Positions 7,027 to 14,823 are shown, numbered from the stretch's first letter. The stretch: 17,967 nucleotides of DNA from Candidatus Aminicenantota bacterium (GCA_029939015.1 JAOZTV010000019.1:1-17967); one strand, 5' to 3'. Made by a program: numbers and translations. The notes: a model not told the origin generated them from the sequence alone.

Positions 7027-10000
7027 TAGAATAACCCTCCATTAAATAAAACAAAATAAATAATAACCATAAAACCTAGAATATGCATAATATAAGCCTG
7101 TCCATTACCATTATAAAGTCTTCTGACAAAGTCTGCAATTGAATGAATAGAATCAACAATAAAACTCCAGAAGTTTACAATTAAAGGCAGGGCAAGAAAA
7201 CCGAGTGCTTTTCTATAATGGGAGTAAATATTATGTGAAAAATGAGTCGTTTGCGGACTTTCTGGTCTTTCTGCCGAATAGACAATATTAAACATTTCTA
7301 CCTTTTGTGCTTTTCTGCTCATGATTAATAACCAGCTTAAAAGTGTTACAAATATTATACCAATAATGATCATAATATTTGGTGCATCCCATACACCAAA
7401 AAGTTTGCCGTTCATATATGAAGAAGCAACATCTCCCTTCCATACAACCAGATTATCCGGCATATAAGAAGTTATAAAGTCACCGATCTTACCAAGAACA
7501 ATTTTTGGTTTAGCAGATATGACCATAATTGCAATTATAATTATATATTGAGGTATCAAATACCAGATAGAGACTTCTTTAACTTTTCTGAAATTATCCT
7601 TTACAGGCCCAAGAAAAATTGAATTTATTAATTTAAAGAGATAAAGAAATGCTACAACTCCTGAAAATGCAATAATTGCTCCCTGAAGATACCAGCCTTT
7701 TAAAATAAAAGCATTATATAGTAGCCATTTTCCACCAAAACCTGATAATGGAGGAACACCTGAAAGTGCAATTATTCCAATTAGAACTGAAACAAAAGAA
7801 AAAGGCATCTGTTTTATCAAGCCACCCATCTCATACATATTATGTGTTTTGAGTTTGACTACAACAGCACCAACTGCAAGGAATAATAAAGCTTTATAAA
7901 GGAAGTGATTCATTGCATACCAGATAGCTGCCATCCAGCCTATATGACTCATAATTGCCAGTGCAAAGAGTATATAACCTAATTGAGCAATACTAGAGTA
8001 GGCAAGAAGTTTTTTTGCATCTTCCTGAAAAGAAGCCATTAAATTTCCAAGTAAAGCCGTAATTGCACCTAACCAGCCCAATAAGTAAATAATCATTTTT
8101 GCATCAAAACGTAATGATGAAATCATTATTAATATCAGTCCAAAAACACCTGCTTTTAAAAGTACAGCAGAAACCATTGGCGAAACATCGCTTTCAGCTT
8201 CAGCATGAGCACCAGGAAGCCATATATGTAAACCTGCAGCAGCAGTTTTTGTTAAAAAACCTATTGCAAGCATAGTAAAAATAAGAGCAGAATTAGATTT
8301 TATACTATTTAATAAATCCAAGGCTATGCCATTTCCACCTGAAAAAACATGAGTTAGGGCAAAGCCAAACATAATAAGATAAGCACCACCTAGAGAAAAT
8401 AGCATATAAGATAGAGCATGAGGTTGTGACCTCTTACCTCTGATAATTAAGAAATAGGAACCAATGGTCATAAATTCCCATGCAGTAAAAAAACTGAACA
8501 TATCCTTTGCAACAAGTAAGCCTAATAGCCCAACATACATAATTATTGCTGAGGGATAAAAACCTACACGTTTGCCTTTTTTAACAAATCCCGGGATTAG
8601 AGTTAATATTCCACCTGCAAGAAAGATTACAGCAAAAATAAATCTAAATTCACTAAATTGATTGAAATAGACATATCCGTAATAAGAAAGTCCTGCAATA
8701 GATAAGATGTTTTTAATATAAGCCGGAAGAATATTGTCCGTAATAAATAAAAAAGCAATGAAGAGTAGAGGATAAAAATAAAAACTTAAATTTGTAATTG
8801 GATTATAAATCATATATAAACCACTTATTGTAAAAAGAATAGTGCCTAATATAAATACAGAAGAGTATTTGGTAGCACCCTGTTCTATTGTCTCATTTTC
8901 TTCCTGTTTTTCTTTTAAAATATACCCAAACCATCTTATTAGGTAAATTGCCTCTATAAGAGAACCAAGGAGAATAGCCGTAATCCATAAAAATTGATGT
9001 TTATTTGCCAGAGTCAGGACTAACTCCCATTTTCCAAAGAAACCTGGAAAAGGAGGAAAACCTAATAATGCAAACATAAAGCTACCTGTAAAGAATAATA
9101 ATACAGGGCTTTTTCTTAATACCCCCCAGGATTTGATTTCTTTCTTTTTTACTATTCCGGCAATCCAGAATAAACCGGCTTTTGCAATAAAATGACTGAT
9201 AAAGAGAGCAAATATAATAAATTGAAATTTCCCGTTAATTCCGCCATATAAAAAACCAAGACCCATTGCTGCAAGGAGCAATCCTAATTGTCCAATAGAA
9301 GAGTACCCAAGCAACCGTGTTGCATTTTTTTGTTTAATACCCATAATATTTGAAGCTATAAAGGTTATAATTCCAATGACTGCAATTGTATTAAACCAGA
9401 GATCATTTCCAAGTGGCATAACTTTATATAAAGCAAAAAGTATGGCTGCTGTTCCAGCTGCTGAAATAATACCTGAAATACCAGGATTGGAAGCTTCATA
9501 GACATCTAATGCCCAGCCATTAGCAGGAAATTGTTTCATTTCAATTAATAAAGCAAAAAATAAAAAGAAAATTGCAATACCGGCTATTTTTAATCCACTC
9601 TGTAGGGGTGATGCTGCTATCATTCCGTCAATATTTAATGTTCCAGTATTATGGTATAGAAATATTATACCAAGAAGTAGGAAAATAGATGCAACTCCGC
9701 CTGCAAGCATGTATTTAAAGGATGCAATAAGTGATTTCAATCTCAAATCTGAGCCTATAAGTGCATAAGTTGATATTCCGGTAATTTCAAGGAAAACAAA
9801 AATATTAAAAATATCTCTTGTTAATACAAGTCCGTTCAAGCCCAATATCATCAAAAGATATAGTACATGAGAACGAATTCCTATATTATTAAAATGTTTT
9901 ATCAGATAAACTGCACCGATTAAAGCCAGAATATTTATTGAAGTAATAAATACTGATTCTGATAAGCCAAGCTGTAAATTAATAGATAATGGAGGTTTTA

Positions 10001-10196
10001 CACCGGCAGTAAAAAACTGCAAGCTTGTTTGTCCGTTTATAATAAAAGCATATAGCCATTGTACGCTTATAACACTAACTGATGTAAGTGTTAAAAAAAA
10101 CATTGAATTAGAAACCTTTTTTCCAAGTTTCTCTGTAATAGGTAGTAAAAAACCTATTCCCAATAATAAAATAATTATATATATTATATTTACCAT
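7026..10196 (-). CDS. Double MrpD/NuoL-type antiporter fusion (MbxH plus MbxH')
   Basis: A single 1056-residue frame contains two complete antiporter-like modules of the MrpD/NuoL/M/N family. Module 1 (about 1-495) has the TM5 glutamate in FVFLEITGISTYALIG (E137), MKQFPANGWALDVY (K221), YSSIGQLG and HFIAKAG (H335, K339). Module 2 (about 515-930) has FTAWEFMTIGSYF (E574), LTKTAAAGLHIWLPGAHAE (K650), VLLKAG (K681), YSSIAQLGY and NHFLYKA (H764, K768). A C-terminal extension (about 940-1056) has two more membrane helices and a loop with YSAERPESPQTTHFS. The lysine/glutamate pairs are the usual proton-path residues. In Pyrococcus Mbx the two antiporters are separate proteins. The ATG overlaps mrpC by 7 nt and has an AAGGAAA site. 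No internal stop or frameshift is seen. Confidence 0.92.
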   Translation of the reverse strand: MVNIIYIIILLLGIGFLLPITEKLGKKVSNSMFFLTLTSVSVISVQWLYAFIINGQTSLQFFTAGVKPPLSINLQLGLSESVFITSINILALIGAVYLIKHFNNIGIRSHVLYLLMILGLNGLVLTRDIFNIFVFLEITGISTYALIGSDLRLKSLIASFKYMLAGGVASIFLLLGIIFLYHNTGTLNIDGMIAASPLQSGLKIAGIAIFFLFFALLIEMKQFPANGWALDVYEASNPGISGIISAAGTAAILFALYKVMPLGNDLWFNTIAVIGIITFIASNIMGIKQKNATRLLGYSSIGQLGLLLAAMGLGFLYGGINGKFQFIIFALFISHFIAKAGLFWIAGIVKKKEIKSWGVLRKSPVLLFFTGSFMFALLGFPPFPGFFGKWELVLTLANKHQFLWITAILLGSLIEAIYLIRWFGYILKEKQEENETIEQGATKYSSVFILGTILFTISGLYMIYNPITNLSFYFYPLLFIAFLFITDNILPAYIKNILSIAGLSYYGYVYFNQFSEFRFIFAVIFLAGGILTLIPGFVKKGKRVGFYPSAIIMYVGLLGLLVAKDMFSFFTAWEFMTIGSYFLIIRGKRSQPHALSYMLFSLGGAYLIMFGFALTHVFSGGNGIALDLLNSIKSNSALIFTMLAIGFLTKTAAAGLHIWLPGAHAEAESDVSPMVSAVLLKAGVFGLILIMISSLRFDAKMIIYLLGWLGAITALLGNLMASFQEDAKKLLAYSSIAQLGYILFALAIMSHIGWMAAIWYAMNHFLYKALLFLAVGAVVVKLKTHNMYEMGGLIKQMPFSFVSVLIGIIALSGVPPLSGFGGKWLLYNAFILKGWYLQGAIIAFSGVVAFLYLFKLINSIFLGPVKDNFRKVKEVSIWYLIPQYIIIIAIMVISAKPKIVLGKIGDFITSYMPDNLVVWKGDVASSYMNGKLFGVWDAPNIMIIIGIIFVTLLSWLLIMSRKAQKVEMFNIVYSAERPESPQTTHFSHNIYSHYRKALGFLALPLIVNFWSFIVDSIHSIADFVRRLYNGNGQAYIMHILGFMVIIYFVLFNGGLF

Positions 10197-10543
10197 TTCA
10201 TTTCCTTATAATCATCTATAGATAAAGATTTTTTTTCTTTATATAATCTAATAATAAAAGATAAAATTAAAGCGTTGACAGCAACTCCGATGACAATTGC
10301 AGTTAGTACTAAAGCCTGGGGTATTGGGTCAACAACTTTGTTTACCGCATCAGCAAGTGGTACAGCTGAATCTAAGATAGGTGCTGTTCTTTCTTTTATA
10401 TAACCAATAGAGATCATAATTATTTGAACTCCAACCTCAGCAATAGTAAGACCTATCACTATCTTTATCATATTTTTTTGAGTAAGCATTCCCCAAAATC
10501 CTATTGCAAGAAGCATAAACCCTAAAATTAATATTAAGTTCAC
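10190..10543 (-). CDS. mnhC: MrpC/MnhC (NuoK-like) antiporter subunit
   Basis: The 117-residue protein has three membrane helices and the NuoK/MrpC signature: GFWGMLTQKNMIKIVIGL, then EVGVQIIMISIGY and DPIPQALVLTAIVIGVAV. The glutamate in the second helix and the DPIPQALVLTAIVIG motif are typical of MrpC/MbhG. The start is GTG at 10543 inside GAGTGA, overlapping the upstream stop by 4 nt, with an AAGGGGGA ribosome site before it. Together with the two large antiporter modules it forms part of the ion-translocating arm. Confidence 0.95.
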   Translation of the reverse strand: MNLILILGFMLLAIGFWGMLTQKNMIKIVIGLTIAEVGVQIIMISIGYIKERTAPILDSAVPLADAVNKVVDPIPQALVLTAIVIGVAVNALILSFIIRLYKEKKSLSIDDYKEMKW

Positions 10544-11247
10544 TCTATATCCCCCTTCATATTATCTAAAACACTGGCAAGTTCGGTTCCTACTTTCAAC
10601 CCGACAAGAGTATAAATAATTGGAATAGCTCCAGCACTTAGAATTGTTCCAAACTCTCCGAGTGGCAATATTCTATTATCAAGGAAATTGTCGGCACCCA
10701 TAAGAACCAAACCGAGGAATCCTATTATCACATAGGATACACCGGAAAAAGATTCAATAAATCCAAATATTTTATGATTGATCTTATAAGAGGAATCTGA
10801 AAGAAAGAGTAATAGTACGACAGTTGCAATAACCGCTCCTCCTTGAAATCCACCACCTGGAGACAAATGTCCGTTTAAAAAGATGTATATACCAAATATT
10901 AGAATCACAGGTGCAAGTAATCTTATACCTGTTAATAGTATTTCGCTTGAATCACGCTTTGATATTTGTTTTGGCCTTTTATCATTTATAGCATTTTTCC
11001 TGAAAAGAACTGCAATGCCAGTTGCTGCAATAAAAAGAACAGCAACTTCACCAAGGGTATCAAGTCCTCTGAAAGTTACAATTATTGCCGTAACTATATT
11101 CATCGCTCCTAAATCTTTAGAACCTTTTTCAACATAGCTTTTTGCCACATCAGGTAAATCTGTCTGAAAAGAAAAGTTAAGAATTATTGGTATAAAGACA
11201 GTTAATAAACCTGCTATAATAATAAGAGAAAATATTTTCTTAATCAT
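10540..11247 (-). CDS. MbhE-like segment fused to an MrpB/MnhB domain
   Basis: The ATG at 11247 gives 235 residues; an in-frame TTG at 11259 would add four. I prefer the ATG because GAGG (11254-11257) lies six bases before it and the overlap with the upstream stop is then ATGATTAA, the 8-nt pattern seen elsewhere in the operon. The N-terminal part has one helix plus VTAIIVTFRGLDTLGEVAVL and FIAATG, typical of MbhE / the C-terminal end of MrpA. The second part, from about residue 100, is an MrpB domain: ILLTGIRLLAPVILIFGIYI and GHLSPGGGFQGGAVIA. MrpB alone is about 140 residues, so this is a two-domain fusion. It belongs to the Mrp-type ion module. Confidence 0.88.
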   Translation of the reverse strand: MIKKIFSLIIIAGLLTVFIPIILNFSFQTDLPDVAKSYVEKGSKDLGAMNIVTAIIVTFRGLDTLGEVAVLFIAATGIAVLFRKNAINDKRPKQISKRDSSEILLTGIRLLAPVILIFGIYIFLNGHLSPGGGFQGGAVIATVVLLLFLSDSSYKINHKIFGFIESFSGVSYVIIGFLGLVLMGADNFLDNRILPLGEFGTILSAGAIPIIYTLVGLKVGTELASVLDNMKGDIE

Positions 11248-11491
11248 TTGGATCCTCAATTTGTTTTGTTTTTTTAATTGCCAGTAAAAAAATCATTGTT
11301 AAAAGTCCCGCACCAATTGCAGCCTCAGTCATTGCAACGTCAGGAGCCTGCATTATCAAATATAAAATACTTGCAAAAAGACTTAAAACGCCTGCTGCGA
11401 TTACAGATGCGACAAGATCTTTTAAATAGAGAGCAAGAATTGCAAATACAATCATTACCAGTCCCAATACGATAATAAATACATCGGTCAT
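11240..11491 (-). CDS. DUF4040 / MbhD-like membrane subunit
   Basis: The 83-residue protein has three membrane helices and the DUF4040 signature (YLKDLVASVIAAGVLSLFAS, IMQAPDVAMTEAAIGAGL). It corresponds to a piece of the large MrpA C-terminal region that is a separate gene in Mbh, Mbx and seven-gene Mrp relatives. The acidic residues in APDVAMTEAAIG are conserved and probably lie on the ion path. It overlaps mnhG by 4 nt (ATGA) upstream and the MbhE/MrpB gene by 8 nt downstream. Confidence 0.92.
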   Translation of the reverse strand: MTDVFIIVLGLVMIVFAILALYLKDLVASVIAAGVLSLFASILYLIMQAPDVAMTEAAIGAGLLTMIFLLAIKKTKQIEDPND

Positions 11492-11835
11492 TTATCTTTC
11501 TCCTTATCAATGTTCTCAGTTTTTTGTAGATCATCTCTAATAGAAGTTTTTATAAGTTTAATTCCTGAATAATGAGCTGCTCTTGAGAGAGCATGAGAGG
11601 ATAGGGGATTAGTTACTGCAATAAAAATTATCAGCATAATAATTTGTCCGATCCAATCCAGTTTATACAGTCCAATTCCAAATAATGTTAAGATAGTACC
11701 AAGAGTTGTAGCCTTTGTCCCTGCCTGCATACGGTTATATACATCAGGCATTCTTAAAACACCAAGAGCCCCGAGAAAGAGAAATATGGAACCTATAAGG
11801 GCAATTACAGCACCGGTTATTTTCAACCATTCCAT
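11488..11835 (-). CDS. mnhG: MrpG/MnhG antiporter subunit
   Basis: The 115-residue protein has three membrane helices and the MrpG signature GVLRMPDVYNRMQAGTKATT (about residues 25-44), followed by TNPLSSHALSRAAHYSGIK. It is a small subunit of the Mrp/Mbh/Mbx sodium-proton module. It starts one base into the mnhF stop and ends overlapping the DUF4040 gene by 4 nt. The C-terminal tail after residue 95 is charged and cytoplasmic. Confidence 0.95.
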   Translation of the reverse strand: MEWLKITGAVIALIGSIFLFLGALGVLRMPDVYNRMQAGTKATTLGTILTLFGIGLYKLDWIGQIIMLIIFIAVTNPLSSHALSRAAHYSGIKLIKTSIRDDLQKTENIDKEKDK

Positions 11836-12095
11836 TATAAACCGCCTTCCATATATCTTGCAATAGCTATGACACCTGTAAAACTCAGAATTGCATAAAC
11901 CATTGCTACGTCAAGAAATATTACTCTATTTGAAAATAGACTTATTAAAACTATCAATGAAATTGATATTATAGTAAGAGAATCAAATGCAACTGCTCTA
12001 TCGGCAATACTTGGACCAAGTATCAGCCTTAATGAGGCAAGCACAATTGCAATTGCCATAAATATTGCTGCTATATTTAATATTAGCTCAGCCAT
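11835..12095 (-). CDS. mnhF: MrpF/MnhF antiporter subunit
   Basis: The 86-residue protein has three membrane helices and the MrpF signature: RLILGPSIADRAVAFDSLT, then DVAMVYAILSFTGVIAIARY. The two aspartates are conserved in the family. It overlaps mnhE by 8 nt and mnhG by one base. A small subunit of the Mrp-type cation/proton module of the complex. Confidence 0.95.
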   Translation of the reverse strand: MAELILNIAAIFMAIAIVLASLRLILGPSIADRAVAFDSLTIISISLIVLISLFSNRVIFLDVAMVYAILSFTGVIAIARYMEGGL

Positions 12096-12588
12096 AAATT
12101 ACCTCCAGATACTTTTCAAAATTGGATATTATTTTTTCTCCGGCATTTTTTTCATCTATACCGGTAAGATCTATACAGTGGATATACAATGTGTCATCTT
12201 TAATGTCAACAGAGAGAGTACCCGGTGTTAGAGTTATTGAATTTGCAAGTATCATTCTCCCAATTTTTGATTTAAGTTTTGTCTGAACAGAAATAATACC
12301 GGGGTTAAGCGGAATAACAGGTTTTATTACTCTTAAGGCAACGTCAATATTTGCTTTTATGATTTCCTTGAACATAAATGGAATATAAATTAGAAAATAA
12401 ATAAGTTTCTTAACAGCAAATGAAGGTAATGGAAGGTTTTTTGCAAATATCATACTTGAAGCTAAAGCAAATAATCCAATTATTATAAGATTGCCAGGAT
12501 TTATTGCTTTTGTCCAAATAACATATAAAAAGACCTGTAAAATCGTCCAAAAAAGAATTTTTAAAAAATAATCAAATGAATTTTTCAA
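12088..12588 (-). CDS. mnhE: MrpE/MnhE antiporter subunit, first gene of the operon
   Basis: The 166-residue protein has two to three N-terminal membrane helices and a cytoplasmic C-terminal domain with the MrpE signature ILANSITLTPGTLSVDI (about 113-129) and PLNPGIISVQT before it. The start is TTG at 12588; AGGAG at 12595-12599 is six bases upstream and supports it. As promoter-proximal gene it heads a 13-gene unit running to 1401 whose gaps are at most 40 bp. The order MrpE-F-G-DUF4040-B-C-D followed by NuoH-, B-, C-, D- and I-like genes is that of the archaeal mbx operon. Confidence 0.94.
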   Translation of the reverse strand: MKNSFDYFLKILFWTILQVFLYVIWTKAINPGNLIIIGLFALASSMIFAKNLPLPSFAVKKLIYFLIYIPFMFKEIIKANIDVALRVIKPVIPLNPGIISVQTKLKSKIGRMILANSITLTPGTLSVDIKDDTLYIHCIDLTGIDEKNAGEKIISNFEKYLEVIYG

Positions 12589-12619
12589 TTCTATCTCCTT
12601 TTTTTATTAATTAAGCAAG

Positions 12620-12648
12620 ACAATATCACAAATTGTTAAACGTGTAAA
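12620..12648 (-). promoter_or_regulatory. Candidate promoter of the Mbx-type operon
   Basis: Read on the minus strand, TTTACA (12643-12648) and TATTGT (12620-12625) are separated by 17 bp, 32 bp before the TTG start of mnhE. The -35 box lies inside the first copy of a 13-bp direct repeat, so a protein bound there would cover the promoter. Both boxes deviate from consensus, as for a regulated promoter. Confidence 0.45.
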
Positions 12649-12678
12649 TTTAATTAAACTGTAAATTTAATTTTTACA
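12643..12678. repeat. 13-bp direct repeat and overlapping 19-bp inverted repeat, possible operator
   Basis: TGTAAATTTAATT occurs at 12643-12655 and again at 12660-12672, a spacing of 17 bp. The second copy is also the left part of an inverted repeat, TGTAAA-N7-TTTACA, at 12660-12678. The element lies between the two divergent promoters, so one regulator could act on both. The base composition is very AT-rich, but a perfect 13-bp repeat in a 170-bp gap is notable. The binding protein is unknown; the adjacent NarL-type regulator is a candidate. Confidence 0.5.
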
Positions 12679-12691
12679 ATTAACAATAAAT

Positions 12692-12720
12692 TTGACAAAA
12701 AAAATCTCTTTTGATATATT
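12692..12720 (+). promoter_or_regulatory. Sigma-70-type promoter for the two-component pair
   Basis: TTGACA (12692-12697) and TATATT (12715-12720) are separated by 17 bp, with a perfect -35 box. Transcription would begin near 12727, about 30 nt before the kinase ATG. This is one of the best promoters in the window. Confidence 0.65.
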
Positions 12721-12758
12721 TTAATTTAATTTAAAAAAATTAATTAATTGGAGACTTT

Positions 12759-13955
12759 ATGTCTAAAGAGGATAACTATATTGATTTATCAAAGAATGAA
12801 CTTATAAATTTAATAGAAGAAAAAGATCAGAGAATTGATGAATTAAAGATTGAGAATGTTAAGCTTAAATGTAAAGAAATCGGGGGGTTCATTGATGAAG
12901 ATATTTTTAAAAGAATATTTCATCCAATGACCGATGGTGTCTACATTGTCAATAAAGAGTTTGATATACAATATGTAAATCCATCACTTATTAAAGATTT
13001 TGGGGTTTATGAGGGTAAGAAATGTTATAAGTATTTTCTTAATAGGGAGAATGTTTGTTCAGGGTGTAAAAATGCAGAAGTATTTAATGGAGAGACTATA
13101 TATTGGGAGTGGTATTCGTCTATAACAGCTAAAATTTATGATTTGATAGAAACTCCCATAAAAAATTATAATGGGAATATTTTTAAATTAAAAATATTTC
13201 ATGATATTACAGAACGAAAACAGAAAGAAGAAGAACTGCAAAATAAGGTAAAAGAGCTCAATACACTCAGAAACCATTTACGCTCTCTTAGCAATCACCT
13301 TCAACAGATTCAGGAAAATGAAAAAAAGAGACTGGCAAGGGAATTACATGATGAACTTGGACAAGTTCTTACTGCTATAACTCTTGAAGTGTTTAATTTA
13401 AGGGATAATTATAGTATTACACTGACAAATGATGTATTTAATAAAGCAAATTTAATAATTAAACAAATTTTATCTCTAATTGATAATACTATGAAATTGA
13501 CAGAGAGAATTGTGATGAATCTGAGGCCTGTAATATTGGATGATTTAGGCTTAATTGCGGCTTTGAAATGGTTGGTTGATCAAACAAATAAATACTCTAA
13601 AATTGAGTGTAAATTTGAATCCATACCTGATATTGATATTGATAAAGATAAAGCAATTGCCATATATCGTATTGTTCAGGAAAATATCACAAATATACAG
13701 CGTCATTCAAAAGCAACAAAGATGCTTATATTGATAAAAAAAGAAAATGATAAGATTCATATTATTGTTTCTGATAATGGCATAGGGTTTAATGAAAAAA
13801 AAATAAATAAACCGGGGTCGTTTGGAATACTTGGTATGAAGGAGAGATCCTTGCTTTTTGGCTGGAATCTGGTTTTTGAAAATAAAAAAGGTAAGGGGGC
13901 AGTAGTTAGCCTAATTATTCCATTTGTTTCAAGACCTAAATTGAGAGATAGATGA
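12759..13955 (+). CDS. PAS-domain sensor histidine kinase of the NarX/DesK type
   Basis: The 398-residue cytoplasmic kinase has no membrane segment. Order: a short N-terminal coiled coil (about 10-38), a PAS domain (about 45-150, ending LKIFHDITERKQ), a second coiled coil (152-190), a HisKA_3 dimerisation domain with the phospho-accepting histidine in RLARELHDELGQ (H197), and an HATPase domain with VQENITNIQRHSKAT, SDNGIGF and FGILGMKER. The PAS domain carries three cysteines, C89, C100 and C103, the last two as CSGC, which could bind a metal or react to redox state; that is inference. TGGAG lies before the ATG. The gene overlaps its regulator by 4 nt (ATGA) and diverges from the Mbx-type operon. 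Confidence 0.93.
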   Translation: MSKEDNYIDLSKNELINLIEEKDQRIDELKIENVKLKCKEIGGFIDEDIFKRIFHPMTDGVYIVNKEFDIQYVNPSLIKDFGVYEGKKCYKYFLNRENVCSGCKNAEVFNGETIYWEWYSSITAKIYDLIETPIKNYNGNIFKLKIFHDITERKQKEEELQNKVKELNTLRNHLRSLSNHLQQIQENEKKRLARELHDELGQVLTAITLEVFNLRDNYSITLTNDVFNKANLIIKQILSLIDNTMKLTERIVMNLRPVILDDLGLIAALKWLVDQTNKYSKIECKFESIPDIDIDKDKAIAIYRIVQENITNIQRHSKATKMLILIKKENDKIHIIVSDNGIGFNEKKINKPGSFGILGMKERSLLFGWNLVFENKKGKGAVVSLIIPFVSRPKLRDR

Positions 13956-14584
13956 TAAACATAGTAATAGCTGATGATCACCCAATAGTTCGTGATGGTA
14001 TTAAGAATGTAATTGAAAAGGAAATAGATTTAAAAGTCATTGGAGAAGCAGAAAACTCGCAGGAAGTATATAAACTCATAGCAAAAAAATCATTTGATGT
14101 CCTTATACTTGATCTTAAAATGCCGGGAGTAGGTGGAATTGAAATATTAAAGGATCTGAAATATACTAAGCCGAAGCTCCCGATAATCATACTCAGTTCA
14201 TTTTCTGAAGAATTATATGGAGTTGCTACAATCAAGGCTGGAGCTTCTGCTTTTTTGAATAAAAGTTCTGCTCCCCTGGAATTAGTTAAAGCTATAAAAC
14301 ATGTTGTTACAGGTAAAAAATATATTAGTCCATCTCTGGCAGAAAAACTTGCAGAGCAATTGGATAATACATCGGAAAAGCTTCCTCATTTTAATTTATC
14401 CTCCCGTGAGTTTGAGGTAATGAGATTTATCGGTGCTGGATTAAAAATAACCAATATCGCCAAAAAACTACTCCTAAGTACTTCTTCTGTTAACTCATAC
14501 AGATCAAGACTGTTTGAAAAAATGCAATTCAAAACAAATTCAGACGTAGTCAACTATATAATTGCTCATAAATTATATGAGTAA
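13952..14584 (+). CDS. NarL/FixJ-family response regulator
   Basis: The 210-residue protein has a receiver domain (1-120) with acidic pocket D8-D9, phospho-acceptor D54 in LILDLKMPG, S82/S83 and K104 in FLNKSSAP, and a LuxR-type helix-turn-helix (about 147-205; NLSSREFEVMRFIGAGLKIT, then IAKKLLLSTSSVNSYRSRLF). All key residues are present, so it should be a phosphorylation-dependent DNA-binding regulator. It is translationally coupled to the kinase (ATGA overlap). Targets are unknown; the neighbouring divergent operon is the obvious candidate by position. Confidence 0.95.
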   Translation: MINIVIADDHPIVRDGIKNVIEKEIDLKVIGEAENSQEVYKLIAKKSFDVLILDLKMPGVGGIEILKDLKYTKPKLPIIILSSFSEELYGVATIKAGASAFLNKSSAPLELVKAIKHVVTGKKYISPSLAEKLAEQLDNTSEKLPHFNLSSREFEVMRFIGAGLKITNIAKKLLLSTSSVNSYRSRLFEKMQFKTNSDVVNYIIAHKLYE

Positions 14585-14595
14585 TTAAAACCTAA

Positions 14596-14609
14596 TCTGG
14601 CAAGCCAGA
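14596..14609 (+). terminator. Small hairpin after the NarL-type gene
   Basis: TCTGGCAAGCCAGA forms a perfect short hairpin 11 bp after the stop codon. It is followed by a loosely T-rich stretch (GTTATTT), so it could be a weak terminator or an RNA-stabilising end. No clear T-run, so the call is tentative. Confidence 0.35.
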
Positions 14610-14622
14610 ACAAGTTATTTAG

Positions 14623-14727
14623 GCAAGGAGGCAAGTAGGCAGAGAGGCAAAGAGTAAGATCTCAAAGATAAAATTTCTAATATTTTTCTCCTTGCCTCCC
14701 TGCCTCTCTGCCTCCCTGCCTACTTGC
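14623..14727. repeat. Octamer-built hairpin element, copy 1
   Basis: The left arm (14623-14654) is four tandem 8-bp units: GCAAGGAG, GCAAGTAG, GCAGAGAG, GCAAAGAG. The right arm (14688-14727) is five units in inverted orientation; read on the minus strand they are GCAAGTAG, GCAGGGAG, GCAGAGAG, GCAGGGAG, GCAAGGAG. The 33-bp centre contains AGATCT and is AT-rich. The arms can pair over more than 24 bp with a one-unit bulge. The GC content is far above the surroundings. The rest of the gap (to 14823) is AT-rich and has only a 6-bp inverted repeat (TTGCCG, 14747-14767). A related copy lies at 17269-17398. Confidence 0.85.
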
Positions 14728-14823
14728 TTTCATTAAAACAAAATTCTTGCCGCAAAAAATACGGCAAAAAATATACAGTTTTTGTGGTAGATAATTATTA
14801 TTTAAACTATTAAAATTTTAATT

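Noticed and set aside
11340..11534. Minus-strand open frame of 64 codons
   Set aside because: It overlaps the DUF4040 gene and the end of mnhG in another frame of the same strand. Those two show clear family motifs; this one does not.
12633..12686. Rex-type redox operator (TTGTTAA and TTAACAA)
   Set aside because: Both half-sites occur (12633-12639 and 12680-12686), but they are 40 bp apart rather than about 4, so they do not form a Rex site. In AT-rich DNA this is likely chance.
14623..14727. CRISPR array
   Set aside because: The repeats are 8 bp with no spacers and sit in inverted arms of a hairpin. No cas genes are nearby.
14747..14767. TTGCCG/CGGCAA inverted repeat as operator or terminator
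   Set aside because: It is only 6 bp with a 9-nt loop and no T-run, and it does not sit on a recognisable promoter.
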